Positions 47,065 through 55,589 of a stretch of 64,000 nucleotides of DNA are shown in pieces. How positions within the stretch are numbered: the first letter of the stretch is position 1; each line of letters starts with the position of its first letter. The stretch comes from Prochlorococcus sp. AG-355-P16. Its GTDB lineage: Bacteria; Cyanobacteriota; Cyanobacteriia; PCC-6307; Cyanobiaceae. The DNA lies in contig QCEQ01000004.1 in the NCBI GenBank assembly GCA_003278525.1, positions 1 to 64,000 on the forward strand. The letters are read 5' to 3'. A model generated the notes under the pieces. The model made no database searches. It was not told the DNA's origin and was given only the letters and a program-made list of their open reading frames with translations. The position numbers were made by a program, and so were the translations under genes.

Positions 47065-47628
47065 ATGTATTCAAGGAGAATTAGAAATCTTAGAAATAGT
47101 TTTGATAGAAATATTGTTGATAAACAAGTTGATAAAATATTTGAAACTGGAAGACAATTCGTTGATGGAGTATCTGGTGCTAGGCCAGGTAAAAGAAGGA
47201 ACTCAGATTTTCAAGGAATAACTAGTAAGAGTGTTAAAAAAGTAGGAAGATGGGTATCTGAAAAAGTGGATTTATTTTTTGATGAAGAAAATGATGATTG
47301 GAATGATGAGAATTTTTACGATGATCAAAGCGATATTAAGACATTTTCCAGAGAATCAAATTCTTATGAATCTACTACACAGTATTCAAAAAGACCTTTA
47401 GAAGCAATATCTTTAAGGCATCCAAAAAATTCACAGACAACTGAGCAAAAAAAATTACCTTATGTAAAAGGGATTAAGGACGATGATTGGCCAGATGAAA
47501 TGGATTTCAAAGTTGAAAGATGGCAAAGAGCTTCAGAAACTGAGAATAACACTTCGAGAGATCAATCAATCCAACAAGTTCAATCAAAATCAAGAAATCT
47601 TCCCAGATCAAGAAGAAGAAGAGCATAG
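47065..47628 (+). CDS. Low-complexity hydrophilic protein, hypothetical
   Basis: A 187-residue protein with an Arg-rich N-terminus (YSRRIRNLRNSFDRN), a short conserved-looking segment FETGRQFVDGVSGARPGKRR (about 28-47), an acidic Asp/Asn/Glu stretch (about 70-95) and a basic end (RSRRRRA). No membrane segment is visible. The N-terminal third looks folded and the rest disordered. It follows the SprT-like gene by 84 bases. Its last 21 bases overlap the convergent chorismate lyase gene. Not recognised. Confidence 0.6.
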   Translation: MYSRRIRNLRNSFDRNIVDKQVDKIFETGRQFVDGVSGARPGKRRNSDFQGITSKSVKKVGRWVSEKVDLFFDEENDDWNDENFYDDQSDIKTFSRESNSYESTTQYSKRPLEAISLRHPKNSQTTEQKKLPYVKGIKDDDWPDEMDFKVERWQRASETENNTSRDQSIQQVQSKSRNLPRSRRRRA

Positions 47629-48150
47629 TTTAGTAAATTCTTTAATTCCTGAATAACCGAGTAAAGTTTCTAAATTTGGATTGAAAACCTCCCTTATAAT
47701 TGTTAAGGGTTTTTTGTCTCGAAAAAATCTGTAATTTCTTGACCAGAATGGACCTTTAAAGCAAAATTGATCTTCTAACCATTTTGCATTGACAAGTGAA
47801 ATATGATCAACTTCCCTAAATAATTCTGATCTGTCTTGTGTCAAATTCTTCCAAATTGGCTCTTCTTTGGCTTTTAAATTTTCACTCACTTGATCTGCAT
47901 TCCACCAACTTTCTGCCCATGCTAGGTTTTTATTATTGCTTTTGATCCATACTTGTCTTCTAATTAAAGGGCCATTTAACTGATTCAATTCTGTAGGGCC
48001 TTCTTGAGTGGAAAGAGGATCTAATTGCATTGCAATTAATTTAATTTTTGTCTCTTGATTAGTTAAAAGCTGCAGATGTCTAGTTGGACTTCCATCCCCA
48101 AGTAACATTAATTTCCATGGACCAGATATTTTTGGTAGTGAATTCTTCAC
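47608..48150 (-). CDS. Chorismate lyase, Ycf21/DUF98 type
   Basis: DUF98 family protein, which in cyanobacteria splits chorismate into pyruvate and 4-hydroxybenzoate for plastoquinone. The 180-residue frame from GTG 48150 contains WKLMLLGDGSPTRHLQLLT, LIRRQVWI and FCFKGPFWSRNYRFF. The reading frame stays open upstream to just after the mnmG stop and encodes a natural-looking segment (SPKILWEEKASNF), so the true start is probably further up; only CTG near 48213 is available, as no ATG, GTG or TTG is in frame. The N-terminus given here is likely too short. Confidence 0.8.
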   Translation of the reverse strand: MKNSLPKISGPWKLMLLGDGSPTRHLQLLTNQETKIKLIAMQLDPLSTQEGPTELNQLNGPLIRRQVWIKSNNKNLAWAESWWNADQVSENLKAKEEPIWKNLTQDRSELFREVDHISLVNAKWLEDQFCFKGPFWSRNYRFFRDKKPLTIIREVFNPNLETLLGYSGIKEFTKLCSSSS

Positions 48151-48231
48151 TAAAAAATTAGAGGCTTTTTCTTCCCATAAAATTTTTGGAGAGTTAAAAA
48201 GTTTATTATTCAGTGCTCTGACGGAGTGCTT

Positions 48232-50199
48232 TTATGATGATAACTTTTTTTCAGCAAAAATATTTGCCTTATCTTTTTTTATCTCTCTTATTTTTAGCCA
48301 AACAAGTAAAGCAGTTAAATCAGCTTTGCTAACCCCAGGAATTTTTGAAGCATCACCAAAATTTTTTGGCTTTATCTTATTCAAATTTTCTCTAGCTTCT
48401 AAAGATAATGTATCTATCTTTTCATAATTTATTTCTTGAGGCAGAGATTTACAGCTTTGACGATTTATTTGTTCAATGTTGTTTTTTTGTCTTTTCAGAT
48501 AACCTTCGTATTTAATATCTATTTCAACACCTTCTTGTATTGAAGAAGCTATATTTTTTTCAGTCAAATTATGTTTAATTAAATCTGAATAATGAAAGTT
48601 TGGTCTTTTTAGGAGTTCTTTCAAAGTTGTTGAGCCTTTGATTTTTGATCCTGTGGCTAATTCTAGTTTTTTTGATATTTCATCCGTGTTTTTTAAACGA
48701 GTGTTTTTTAGTCTTAATTTCTCTTCTTCAAGGATTTTCATTTTTTCTTGATAGACCGACCATCTTTTCTCATCAATAAGCCCTATTTCATAACCTAATG
48801 GAGTTAATCGCCTATCTGCATTATCTCCTCTAAGGGTCAACCTGTATTCACTCCTACTAGTAAGAACTCTATATGGTTCTTTGAGATCTTTGGTAATTAA
48901 ATCATTGATCATTGTTCCTATATAGCTGCTTTCTCTAGTGAAAATTATTGGATTTTTTTTGCTTAGTTTTCTTGTCGCATTGACTCCGGCTACTAATCCT
49001 TGTGCTGCTGCTTCTTCATAACCAGTAGTTCCATTAATTTGTCCAGCGCTAAATAAATATTCAATTTCTTTCGTTTCGAGTGATGTTTGGAGTTGTGTTG
49101 CAGGTATATAGTCATACTCGACAGCATAAGCTGGTCTCAACATTTTACATTCATTTAATCCAGGTAAAGTTCTTAGAAGTTCTAATTGAATATTTTCAGG
49201 TAAACCTGTAGAAAATCCTTGAACATATATTTCAGGGGTATTAATTCCCTCTGGTTCTAAGAAAATTTGATGTGATTCTTTATCAGCAAATTTAACGATT
49301 TTATCTTCAATTGATGGACAATATCTTGGCCCCTTACTATCAATAAAACCGCCGTAAATGGGAGTTAAATGTAAATTGTCTCGAATTAGTTGATGTGTTT
49401 TTGTGGTTGTTCTTGTGATATGACAACTAACTTGGGGCATATTATTTTTGATATTTGGATCAAACGAAAAATATTTATCTGCTGCAGTACTTGGTTGAAT
49501 ATCTAATTCATTAAAAATGATACTTCTTTTATCAACTCTTGCTGGAGTTCCTGTTTTTAAACGTTCTGTTTTGATACCAATTTCATGTAAATTTTGAGTA
49601 AGGCCTTTTGCTGCTTGTTCGCCTGATCTACCAGCTGACATTGATTTATTCCCTATCCATATTCTTCCTTCTAAGAAAGTACCAGCTGTGATGATAACTG
49701 ATCTTGCTGAATAATAACTACCAAAGAAAGTTCTTACACCCTTTATTCTTTTTTTTACGATTTTTTTTGAGTTTAATCCAATTTTTTCAGTTTTTGCAAT
49801 ATCCAGTTCAGTAATCATTGCTTCTTTTAAAGATAAATTTTCTGTATTTTGTAGTATTTCAATCATCTTTTTTGAGTATTCTCTTTTATCTGTTTGAGCT
49901 CTTAATGCCCATACAGCTGGGCCTCTACTTGCATTTAATATTCTTTTTTGTATAGCGGTCTCATCGGCTAATTTACCAATCATTCCACCTAATGCATCAA
50001 CTTCATGTACCAACTGACTTTTTGCTGGCCCGCCAACTGCAGGGTTGCAAGGTTGCCAGGCAATCCTATCTAAATTGATTGTAAATAAGGCTGTAGAAAA
50101 TCCTAATTTTGCTGTTGTTATAGCTGCTTCGCATCCTGCATGTCCTCCACCAATAACGATGATGTCAAAAGATTCATTTGTTGAGTGATGATCTTGCAT
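48232..50199 (-). CDS. mnmG: tRNA uridine-34 carboxymethylaminomethyl modification enzyme
   Basis: FAD enzyme that works with MnmE to modify the wobble uridine of certain tRNAs. The 655-residue protein has the N-terminal FAD site [11 protein letters not shown] (about 16-26), the GidA signatures [25 protein letters not shown] and [35 protein letters not shown], and a C-terminal helical MnmE-binding region ([15 protein letters not shown]). It begins 12 bases after dnaB on the same strand. Formerly gidA. Confidence 0.97.
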   Translation of the reverse strand: MQDHHSTNESFDIIVIGGGHAGCEAAITTAKLGFSTALFTINLDRIAWQPCNPAVGGPAKSQLVHEVDALGGMIGKLADETAIQKRILNASRGPAVWALRAQTDKREYSKKMIEILQNTENLSLKEAMITELDIAKTEKIGLNSKKIVKKRIKGVRTFFGSYYSARSVIITAGTFLEGRIWIGNKSMSAGRSGEQAAKGLTQNLHEIGIKTERLKTGTPARVDKRSIIFNELDIQPSTAADKYFSFDPNIKNNMPQVSCHITRTTTKTHQLIRDNLHLTPIYGGFIDSKGPRYCPSIEDKIVKFADKESHQIFLEPEGINTPEIYVQGFSTGLPENIQLELLRTLPGLNECKMLRPAYAVEYDYIPATQLQTSLETKEIEYLFSAGQINGTTGYEEAAAQGLVAGVNATRKLSKKNPIIFTRESSYIGTMINDLITKDLKEPYRVLTSRSEYRLTLRGDNADRRLTPLGYEIGLIDEKRWSVYQEKMKILEEEKLRLKNTRLKNTDEISKKLELATGSKIKGSTTLKELLKRPNFHYSDLIKHNLTEKNIASSIQEGVEIDIKYEGYLKRQKNNIEQINRQSCKSLPQEINYEKIDTLSLEARENLNKIKPKNFGDASKIPGVSKADLTALLVWLKIREIKKDKANIFAEKKLSS

Positions 50200-50211
50200 T
50201 TTAGGATTGAT

Positions 50212-51594
50212 TTAATTAGCTAAATTCCTAAATCTCGTAAATTGAGGTTCAAATAATAATTTAACAGTTCCTACGGGTCCATTTCTATGTTTAGTGACAA
50301 TGATTTCTGTTATTCCTCGATCTTCAGTCTCTGGATTATAGTACTCATCTCTATAAATCATTAAAACTAAATCTGCGTCTTGTTCAATAGATCCTGATTC
50401 TCTTAGATCGCTTAACATTGGTCTTTTATTTGTTCTAGATTCTACCCCTCTACTAAGCTGAGATAACGCTACTACTGGTACTTTTAATTCTCTGGCCATG
50501 CTTTTAAGACCTCTTGTTATTCGTGAAAGTTCTTGCACTCTATTATCAGGGGTTGATCCTTCCATCAACTGGAGGTAATCAATCACAATTAATCCAAGTT
50601 CTTTTTTTTGTTCAGCTATTAATCTTCTGCATAGAGATCTCATCTCTAAAACACTTAAGTTAGGCTTGTCATCTATAAATATTGGTAATTGACCTAGTGA
50701 ATTGATACCTTCTCCGAGTAATGGCCATTCATCTTGCTGTAATCTTCCTGTTCTTAGTCTGCCACTCTCGATTCCAACTTCCATAGAGAGCAATCTATAT
50801 GTCAATTGTTCTTTACTCATTTCAAGGCTAAATACACACACAGGTAAATCTTGCGATTGTGCAACATTTTTTGCCAGATTAAGAACTATTGAAGTTTTCC
50901 CCATTGAAGGTCTTCCAGCAACAATTATTAAATCACTTCTTTGAAAACCTTGAGTCATCGCATCAAGGTCGTAGAAATTTACTGGAATGCCAGCTACTGA
51001 AGTACCTAATGATCTTGACTCTATTTCATTAAAAGTACTTGTAAGGATTTCAGCTGCTTGAGTAAGGCCTTTTGAGGGTTTTTCTTGGCTGATTTCAAAT
51101 ATTTTTTGCTCAGCTTTATCTAGAACTTCATTAGTATCTTGAGTTTGATCAAAACCTAGTTGAACCACTTCATTCCCAGATCTGATAAGTTGCCTTCTCA
51201 TGAATTTGTCGTTAATTAAATTAGCAACTTGTTCTATGGAAGCTGTAGAGGAAACATTTTCAACTAGTTCTACCAGCTTGCTGTTTCCTCCAATTTTTTC
51301 TAGTGATCCATTATCTGCTAACCAAGCACTCATTGAAGTTAAATCAGTTGGTTTGCCCTGGGTATGCAACATTAATGCTGTTCTATAAATCTCTTGATGG
51401 GCATTTATATAAAAAGCTTCAGGTTTAATTAAGTCTGCAATTCTTCCGATCGCGTCTGGATCAAGAAGTATGCCCCCAAGAACAGCTTCCTCTGCTTGAA
51501 CGTTTTGAGGAGGTACTAATCCAGAGTTTTCACTATTAAAATCCTTTTTAAAATTTTTATTTTGCCCATTATTTGGAAAAGGTACGGAAACCAT
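50212..51594 (-). CDS. dnaB: Replicative DNA helicase DnaB
   Basis: Hexameric helicase unwinding DNA at the replication fork. The 460-residue protein begins with a variable stretch, then the N-terminal domain (NVQAEEAVLGGILLDP, about 33-48), a linker, and a RecA-like ATPase domain with Walker A GRPSMGKTS (about 226-234), Walker B LIVIDYLQLM, and the arginine-rich C-terminus. No intein is present. It sits between rplI and mnmG, probably in one transcription unit with them. Confidence 0.97.
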   Translation of the reverse strand: MVSVPFPNNGQNKNFKKDFNSENSGLVPPQNVQAEEAVLGGILLDPDAIGRIADLIKPEAFYINAHQEIYRTALMLHTQGKPTDLTSMSAWLADNGSLEKIGGNSKLVELVENVSSTASIEQVANLINDKFMRRQLIRSGNEVVQLGFDQTQDTNEVLDKAEQKIFEISQEKPSKGLTQAAEILTSTFNEIESRSLGTSVAGIPVNFYDLDAMTQGFQRSDLIIVAGRPSMGKTSIVLNLAKNVAQSQDLPVCVFSLEMSKEQLTYRLLSMEVGIESGRLRTGRLQQDEWPLLGEGINSLGQLPIFIDDKPNLSVLEMRSLCRRLIAEQKKELGLIVIDYLQLMEGSTPDNRVQELSRITRGLKSMARELKVPVVALSQLSRGVESRTNKRPMLSDLRESGSIEQDADLVLMIYRDEYYNPETEDRGITEIIVTKHRNGPVGTVKLLFEPQFTRFRNLAN

Positions 51595-51652
51595 ATCTTT
51601 AATTGCTTAGATATATACTCTGGCTACTTTTCAAAATAATGCAACAAATTGA

Positions 51653-52108
51653 TTAACTTGTTACTTCAATATTTACTTCTGCATTTACTTCTGGATGTAA
51701 TTTTATTTTTGCAGTAAAGGAACCTAAATTATGAATATCAGGAACAGTAATGTTTCTTCTATCAATTTCTTTTTTAGTTGCCGCTTCTATCGCTTCGGCA
51801 ACATCCCCATTAGTAACCGTTCCAAAAAGGACTCCATCTTCTCCAACCTGTTTTTTGATTGTGAACCTACCTATTGTAGATAATGCAGTTTGGAAATCTA
51901 AAGCATCTTGCTTTAATTTATCAGCAGCGATTTTTTCTTTTTCTTTCTTCCTCTCAATTTGTTTAAGGACTGCTGGTGTTACATTCATTGCCTTGCCATA
52001 AGGTAATAGAAAATTTCTTGCGTATCCTGGTGCTACATCAACTAGATCTCCTTCTTTACCAAGTGATGCGATTGATTCAGTTAATGCGACTTGTACTCTT
52101 TTAGCCAT
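51653..52108 (-). CDS. rplI: 50S ribosomal protein bL9
   Basis: Large-subunit protein binding 23S rRNA. From ATG 52108 it has 151 residues; the longer frame to 52123 adds five untypical residues. The conserved N-terminal domain includes [23 protein letters not shown]-type sequence (about 19-41), followed by the long Lys/Glu-rich connecting helix and the C-terminal domain with [14 protein letters not shown]. It is 58 bases upstream of dnaB, an arrangement common in bacteria. Confidence 0.96.
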   Translation of the reverse strand: MAKRVQVALTESIASLGKEGDLVDVAPGYARNFLLPYGKAMNVTPAVLKQIERKKEKEKIAADKLKQDALDFQTALSTIGRFTIKKQVGEDGVLFGTVTNGDVAEAIEAATKKEIDRRNITVPDIHNLGSFTAKIKLHPEVNAEVNIEVTS

Positions 52109-52128
52109 GAAAATATTGAACAATATAG

Positions 52129-53067
52129 TTAATAATAAGACCTAGAGGGTAACTTTACTTTTTTTGCAAAACCAAATTTCGCAAGAATCTTAATATGTTC
52201 CCATGTTATGTCTATCTGACCCTTAAATAATCCTTGTTTTGCCGAATTGGGAAATGCATGATGGTTATTATGCCAACCTTCTCCAAATGTTAATGCAGCA
52301 ACCCATGCATTGTTTTTAGATGAATCACCACTTTCAAATGGTGCCTTACCCCAACAATGTGTCGCGGAGTTGACTAGCCAAGTTACATGATAAACGACCA
52401 CTAGCCTCAATGGAATCCCCCAAAGGACTAGAGCCCACCCTCCAACTCCTAATTTTTGACCTATTGCGTACAATGAAAGTCCAATAGGAATTTGTAAGAG
52501 TAAAAAATATTTATTTAAAAACCTATAGTATGGATCCTTGATTAAATCTGCACTTAGCTTTGGAACAGCTTTTAGTGCTTCTACGTCTTTAAACATCCAA
52601 CCCATATGACTCCACCAAAATCCCTTTTTACTATTGTGATGATCTACTTCAGTATCTGAAAAAGAGTGGTGATGCCTATGTAAACCTACCCAATCTATTG
52701 GTCCATGCTGGCAGCTTATAGCTCCACAGGTAGCAAAAAATCTTTCTAACCATTTTGGTACAATGAACGATCTATGTGATAACAATCTGTGATATCCAAG
52801 GGTGACTCCTAGACAAGCAGTTACCCAGTAAAAAAATAATAATGAAGTCACTGCAGGGAGACTCCAAAATTTTGGTTGTATAGCTACAAGTGAAAGAATA
52901 TGAATTGCAATCATAAAAACTATTGTTCCCCACGTTTTATGTAGTCTTGGGGGGTATCTTTTTGAATGACTGGAAGGTTCCAGTAATTTTTCTGAGAGTT
53001 CTATAACTTTTTCAGCTGGAACAGGTTTTTTTAATTTTGCTGTTTCTTGGAAAATTACTGAATTCAT
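52129..53067 (-). CDS. Acyl-lipid/acyl-CoA delta-9-type fatty acid desaturase
   Basis: Membrane di-iron desaturase of 312 residues. The three histidine boxes are HRLLSH (about 93-98), HRHHH (about 130-134) and HNNHH (in [12 protein letters not shown], about 270). The four hydrophobic helices lie before and between them. These features fit the cyanobacterial DesC (delta-9) class, which introduces the first double bond into membrane lipid acyl chains. Regiospecificity cannot be proven from sequence. It ends 20 bases before rplI and has its own upstream region divergent from the next gene. Confidence 0.92.
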   Translation of the reverse strand: MNSVIFQETAKLKKPVPAEKVIELSEKLLEPSSHSKRYPPRLHKTWGTIVFMIAIHILSLVAIQPKFWSLPAVTSLLFFYWVTACLGVTLGYHRLLSHRSFIVPKWLERFFATCGAISCQHGPIDWVGLHRHHHSFSDTEVDHHNSKKGFWWSHMGWMFKDVEALKAVPKLSADLIKDPYYRFLNKYFLLLQIPIGLSLYAIGQKLGVGGWALVLWGIPLRLVVVYHVTWLVNSATHCWGKAPFESGDSSKNNAWVAALTFGEGWHNNHHAFPNSAKQGLFKGQIDITWEHIKILAKFGFAKKVKLPSRSYY

Positions 53068-53142
53068 GATATTGAAATACTATTTTCAAAATTACCGATA
53101 TGTAATAATATCATACTATACTATTGATAAGTTTAAGTATCT

Positions 53143-53841
53143 GTGAGTCTCGGATATCGCGATAAATTATCTAGAGGTCGAAGGGCTATGGCTCATTTGA
53201 TACACCTGTGGCATGAAAGAAATGGGTGGTCTCACAGAGTATTGCCATTACTTTCAGAAGTTCTTGATTTAGGTAAAGTTCATAATTCGCAAATTTCTAA
53301 TCTTAGGAATGGGAAGTTATCTTCGCCAGGTCCTGAAGTTTTTCTTGCTTTATCTCAAGTTAATACGATTCTTGATCAAGGTATTGAAAAAATCAGGGAT
53401 CATTTTGAAAGTGATTATCCAGAGTTGTGGAAATCTTTGGAAGAGTCTGCATTACCCCTAAAAAATGATTCTGGTAAGCCATTGTCGGCTGGGGAGTTAT
53501 TCGAGATATTTTCAGGATTAAAACCTCTACCTGCATCTTTTGACTGGTACATAGAAGATGAAGAAGCTTCTGCTTTAAGTGATGCTCTTTCAGTGCATTT
53601 TTGTCAGAATAAGGCTTGGAGATCATGTAAAATGCAGGTAATGGAAGCCTATGCTGTCAATAAATCTGCCCGTAGAGAACGTTTTGCTGAGGTAATTGCC
53701 GGAATTAGAGATTACACGGCAGAAGAATTAGATGGAGAACTTCTTGATTTATATGAGGCTTCAAAAAAACTTTCTTATTTTCAGGGTAGGGGACCTAATG
53801 CTTTCCTCGCAGAATTAAGAAATTTAGCTTCTGAAAAATAA
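53143..53841 (+). CDS. Conserved cyanobacterial protein, unknown function
   Basis: A 232-residue soluble protein starting with GTG at 53143. Residues about 12-65 (MAHLIHLWHERNGWSHRVLP, VHNSQISNLRNGKLSSPGPEVF) look like a helix-turn-helix-type domain with a recognition-helix-like ISNLRNGK. The remainder is helical with many acidic residues. The well-conserved Trp/His content suggests a real family, but I cannot name it. It is followed after 18 bases by the YnbB-like gene, gcvH and gcvP, so it may belong to that operon, possibly as regulator; this is speculative. Confidence 0.68.
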   Translation: MSLGYRDKLSRGRRAMAHLIHLWHERNGWSHRVLPLLSEVLDLGKVHNSQISNLRNGKLSSPGPEVFLALSQVNTILDQGIEKIRDHFESDYPELWKSLEESALPLKNDSGKPLSAGELFEIFSGLKPLPASFDWYIEDEEASALSDALSVHFCQNKAWRSCKMQVMEAYAVNKSARRERFAEVIAGIRDYTAEELDGELLDLYEASKKLSYFQGRGPNAFLAELRNLASEK

Positions 53842-53859
53842 GATGAATTTTCATAATAA

Positions 53860-55152
53860 ATGACTCTTGACAATAACTTAAAACTGGCTGAAAACGCTGT
53901 TCTTTCTGTCGAAGAGAGTTTAAGTGAAGTTTTCCAAGAAAGGTCCAATCAGGTTTTCCAGAAATTAGAAAATATTTTGACAATTTTTAAGGATGAAAAA
54001 GTTTCTACTATTCATTTCAATCAATCTACTGGTAGTGGTCATGATGATATATCTAGAGAAAAAATTGATGCGGTTTTTGCAAGATTGTTTCTTGCTGAAA
54101 AGGCTGCTGTGAGGATGCAATTTGTAAGTGGAACTCATGCAATAAGTTCTGTCTTATTTGGAATTCTTCGACCTGGAGATATAATGTTATCTCTTACAGG
54201 GCAACCATATGACACGTTAGAAGAAGTCATAGGAATAAGGGGACGAGGAGAAGGCTCACTTAAAGATTTTGACGTTAAATATAAGCAAATAAATATCTGC
54301 GAGAATTTTGATTCTTTTGAAGAAAAAATTATTCATTCTTTTAAAGAAAATTCATGCAAATTAGTATTCATACAAAAAAGTTGTGGATATACTTGGAGAA
54401 AGTCTCTTACGAATCACCAGATAGAGAAAATTTGTAGTCTTGTTCATTCCCTTGATCCTAATTGTATATGTTTTGTTGATAACTGTTATGGGGAGCTTGT
54501 TGAAGATAGTGAACCAATTTCTAAAGGGGCAAATATAATTGCTGGATCATTGATTAAAAATTTGGGAGGAACAATCGTTCCTACTGGTGGGTACGTTGCA
54601 GGCGATGCAGAGTTGGTTGAGATGGCATGTTCTAGATTAACTTCACCAGGCATTGGTTCCTCTGCAGGAATAAATTTTGGACTAGGAAGATTAATTTTGC
54701 AGGGTTTGTTTTTAGCACCACAAATTGTTCACGAATCACTAAAAGGTGCTGATATGGTTGCGGCAGTCTTTAAAAATTTGGGATTTAAGGTTTTACCAGA
54801 GCCAGCAACTTATAGATCTGATCTTATTCAGTCAGTAAGATTGAATAATCCTGATTTGGTACAAAAAGTTTGTCAATCTTTTCAAAATTCTTCACCAGTG
54901 GATTCTTTTCTCAATGTTGTTCCATCATCAATGGATGGATATGATTCAAAATTATTAATGGCAGGAGGTACCTTTATTGAAGGTAGTACAAGTGAATTTT
55001 CTGCTGATGCCCCTCTAAGAGATCCTTACAATATTTTTGTTCAAGGTGGTTCTCACATAGCTCACATCAAAATTGCATTAATTCGATTATTATCTGAACT
55101 ATTAGAGGAAAAATTAATTTCAAAGGATTCTCTACTTCCTTTATCTACTTAA
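53860..55152 (+). CDS. YnbB-type PLP enzyme (aluminium-resistance family)
   Basis: Fold-type I PLP enzyme of 430 residues resembling the methionine gamma-lyase-like YnbB / aluminium resistance family. Seen: FVSGTHAISSVLFGILRPGD (cofactor phosphate region, about 88-107), CFVDNCYGELVE with the PLP-ring aspartate (about 205-216), and the PLP lysine in GSLIKNLGGT (about residue 233). The C-terminus has RDPYNIFVQGG. The physiological reaction of this family is unclear. Its stop is two bases before the gcvH ATG, tying it to glycine cleavage genes. Confidence 0.85.
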   Translation: MTLDNNLKLAENAVLSVEESLSEVFQERSNQVFQKLENILTIFKDEKVSTIHFNQSTGSGHDDISREKIDAVFARLFLAEKAAVRMQFVSGTHAISSVLFGILRPGDIMLSLTGQPYDTLEEVIGIRGRGEGSLKDFDVKYKQINICENFDSFEEKIIHSFKENSCKLVFIQKSCGYTWRKSLTNHQIEKICSLVHSLDPNCICFVDNCYGELVEDSEPISKGANIIAGSLIKNLGGTIVPTGGYVAGDAELVEMACSRLTSPGIGSSAGINFGLGRLILQGLFLAPQIVHESLKGADMVAAVFKNLGFKVLPEPATYRSDLIQSVRLNNPDLVQKVCQSFQNSSPVDSFLNVVPSSMDGYDSKLLMAGGTFIEGSTSEFSADAPLRDPYNIFVQGGSHIAHIKIALIRLLSELLEEKLISKDSLLPLST

Positions 55153-55154
55153 TC

Positions 55155-55544
55155 ATGTCTTACAAGTTTCCAGACAACCTCAACTATGCTGATACTCATG
55201 AATATGTCTTGGAAGAAAATGGATTATTAAAAATTGGAGTTAGTGAATTCGCTATAGATCAATTAGGAGATATTGTTTTTGTTGAATTAGCTGATGAAGG
55301 GGTGACTTTAGAGAAAGGAGAGACTTTTGGAACAATAGAATCTGTTAAGGCCGTAGAGGAAGTCTATCTGCCTTTTTCAGGGAAAATAGTATCTGTAAAT
55401 GAAAGTGTTATTGAGAACCCTGAGCTTTTACAGAATGATCCGATTGGAGACGGTTGGTTAGTTATTCTGAAACCAGAATCAAAAGCATCAATTGCTGATT
55501 TGATGACTTCTGAGGAATATCAATCAAAGGTTGTACCAAAATAA
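55155..55544 (+). CDS. gcvH: Glycine cleavage system H protein
   Basis: Lipoyl carrier shuttling the aminomethyl group between GcvP, GcvT and the L protein. The 129-residue protein has the lipoylated lysine in GTIESVKAVEEVY (about K65) within the hybrid-motif fold, and the ENPELLQNDPIGDGWL stretch typical of GcvH. Length is normal. It lies between the YnbB-like gene (2 bases) and gcvP (45 bases). Confidence 0.97.
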   Translation: MSYKFPDNLNYADTHEYVLEENGLLKIGVSEFAIDQLGDIVFVELADEGVTLEKGETFGTIESVKAVEEVYLPFSGKIVSVNESVIENPELLQNDPIGDGWLVILKPESKASIADLMTSEEYQSKVVPK

Positions 55545-55589
55545 GGCAAACTTTTTAAAAAGAGCTATTTTAAAGAAAAACATTTTAAT

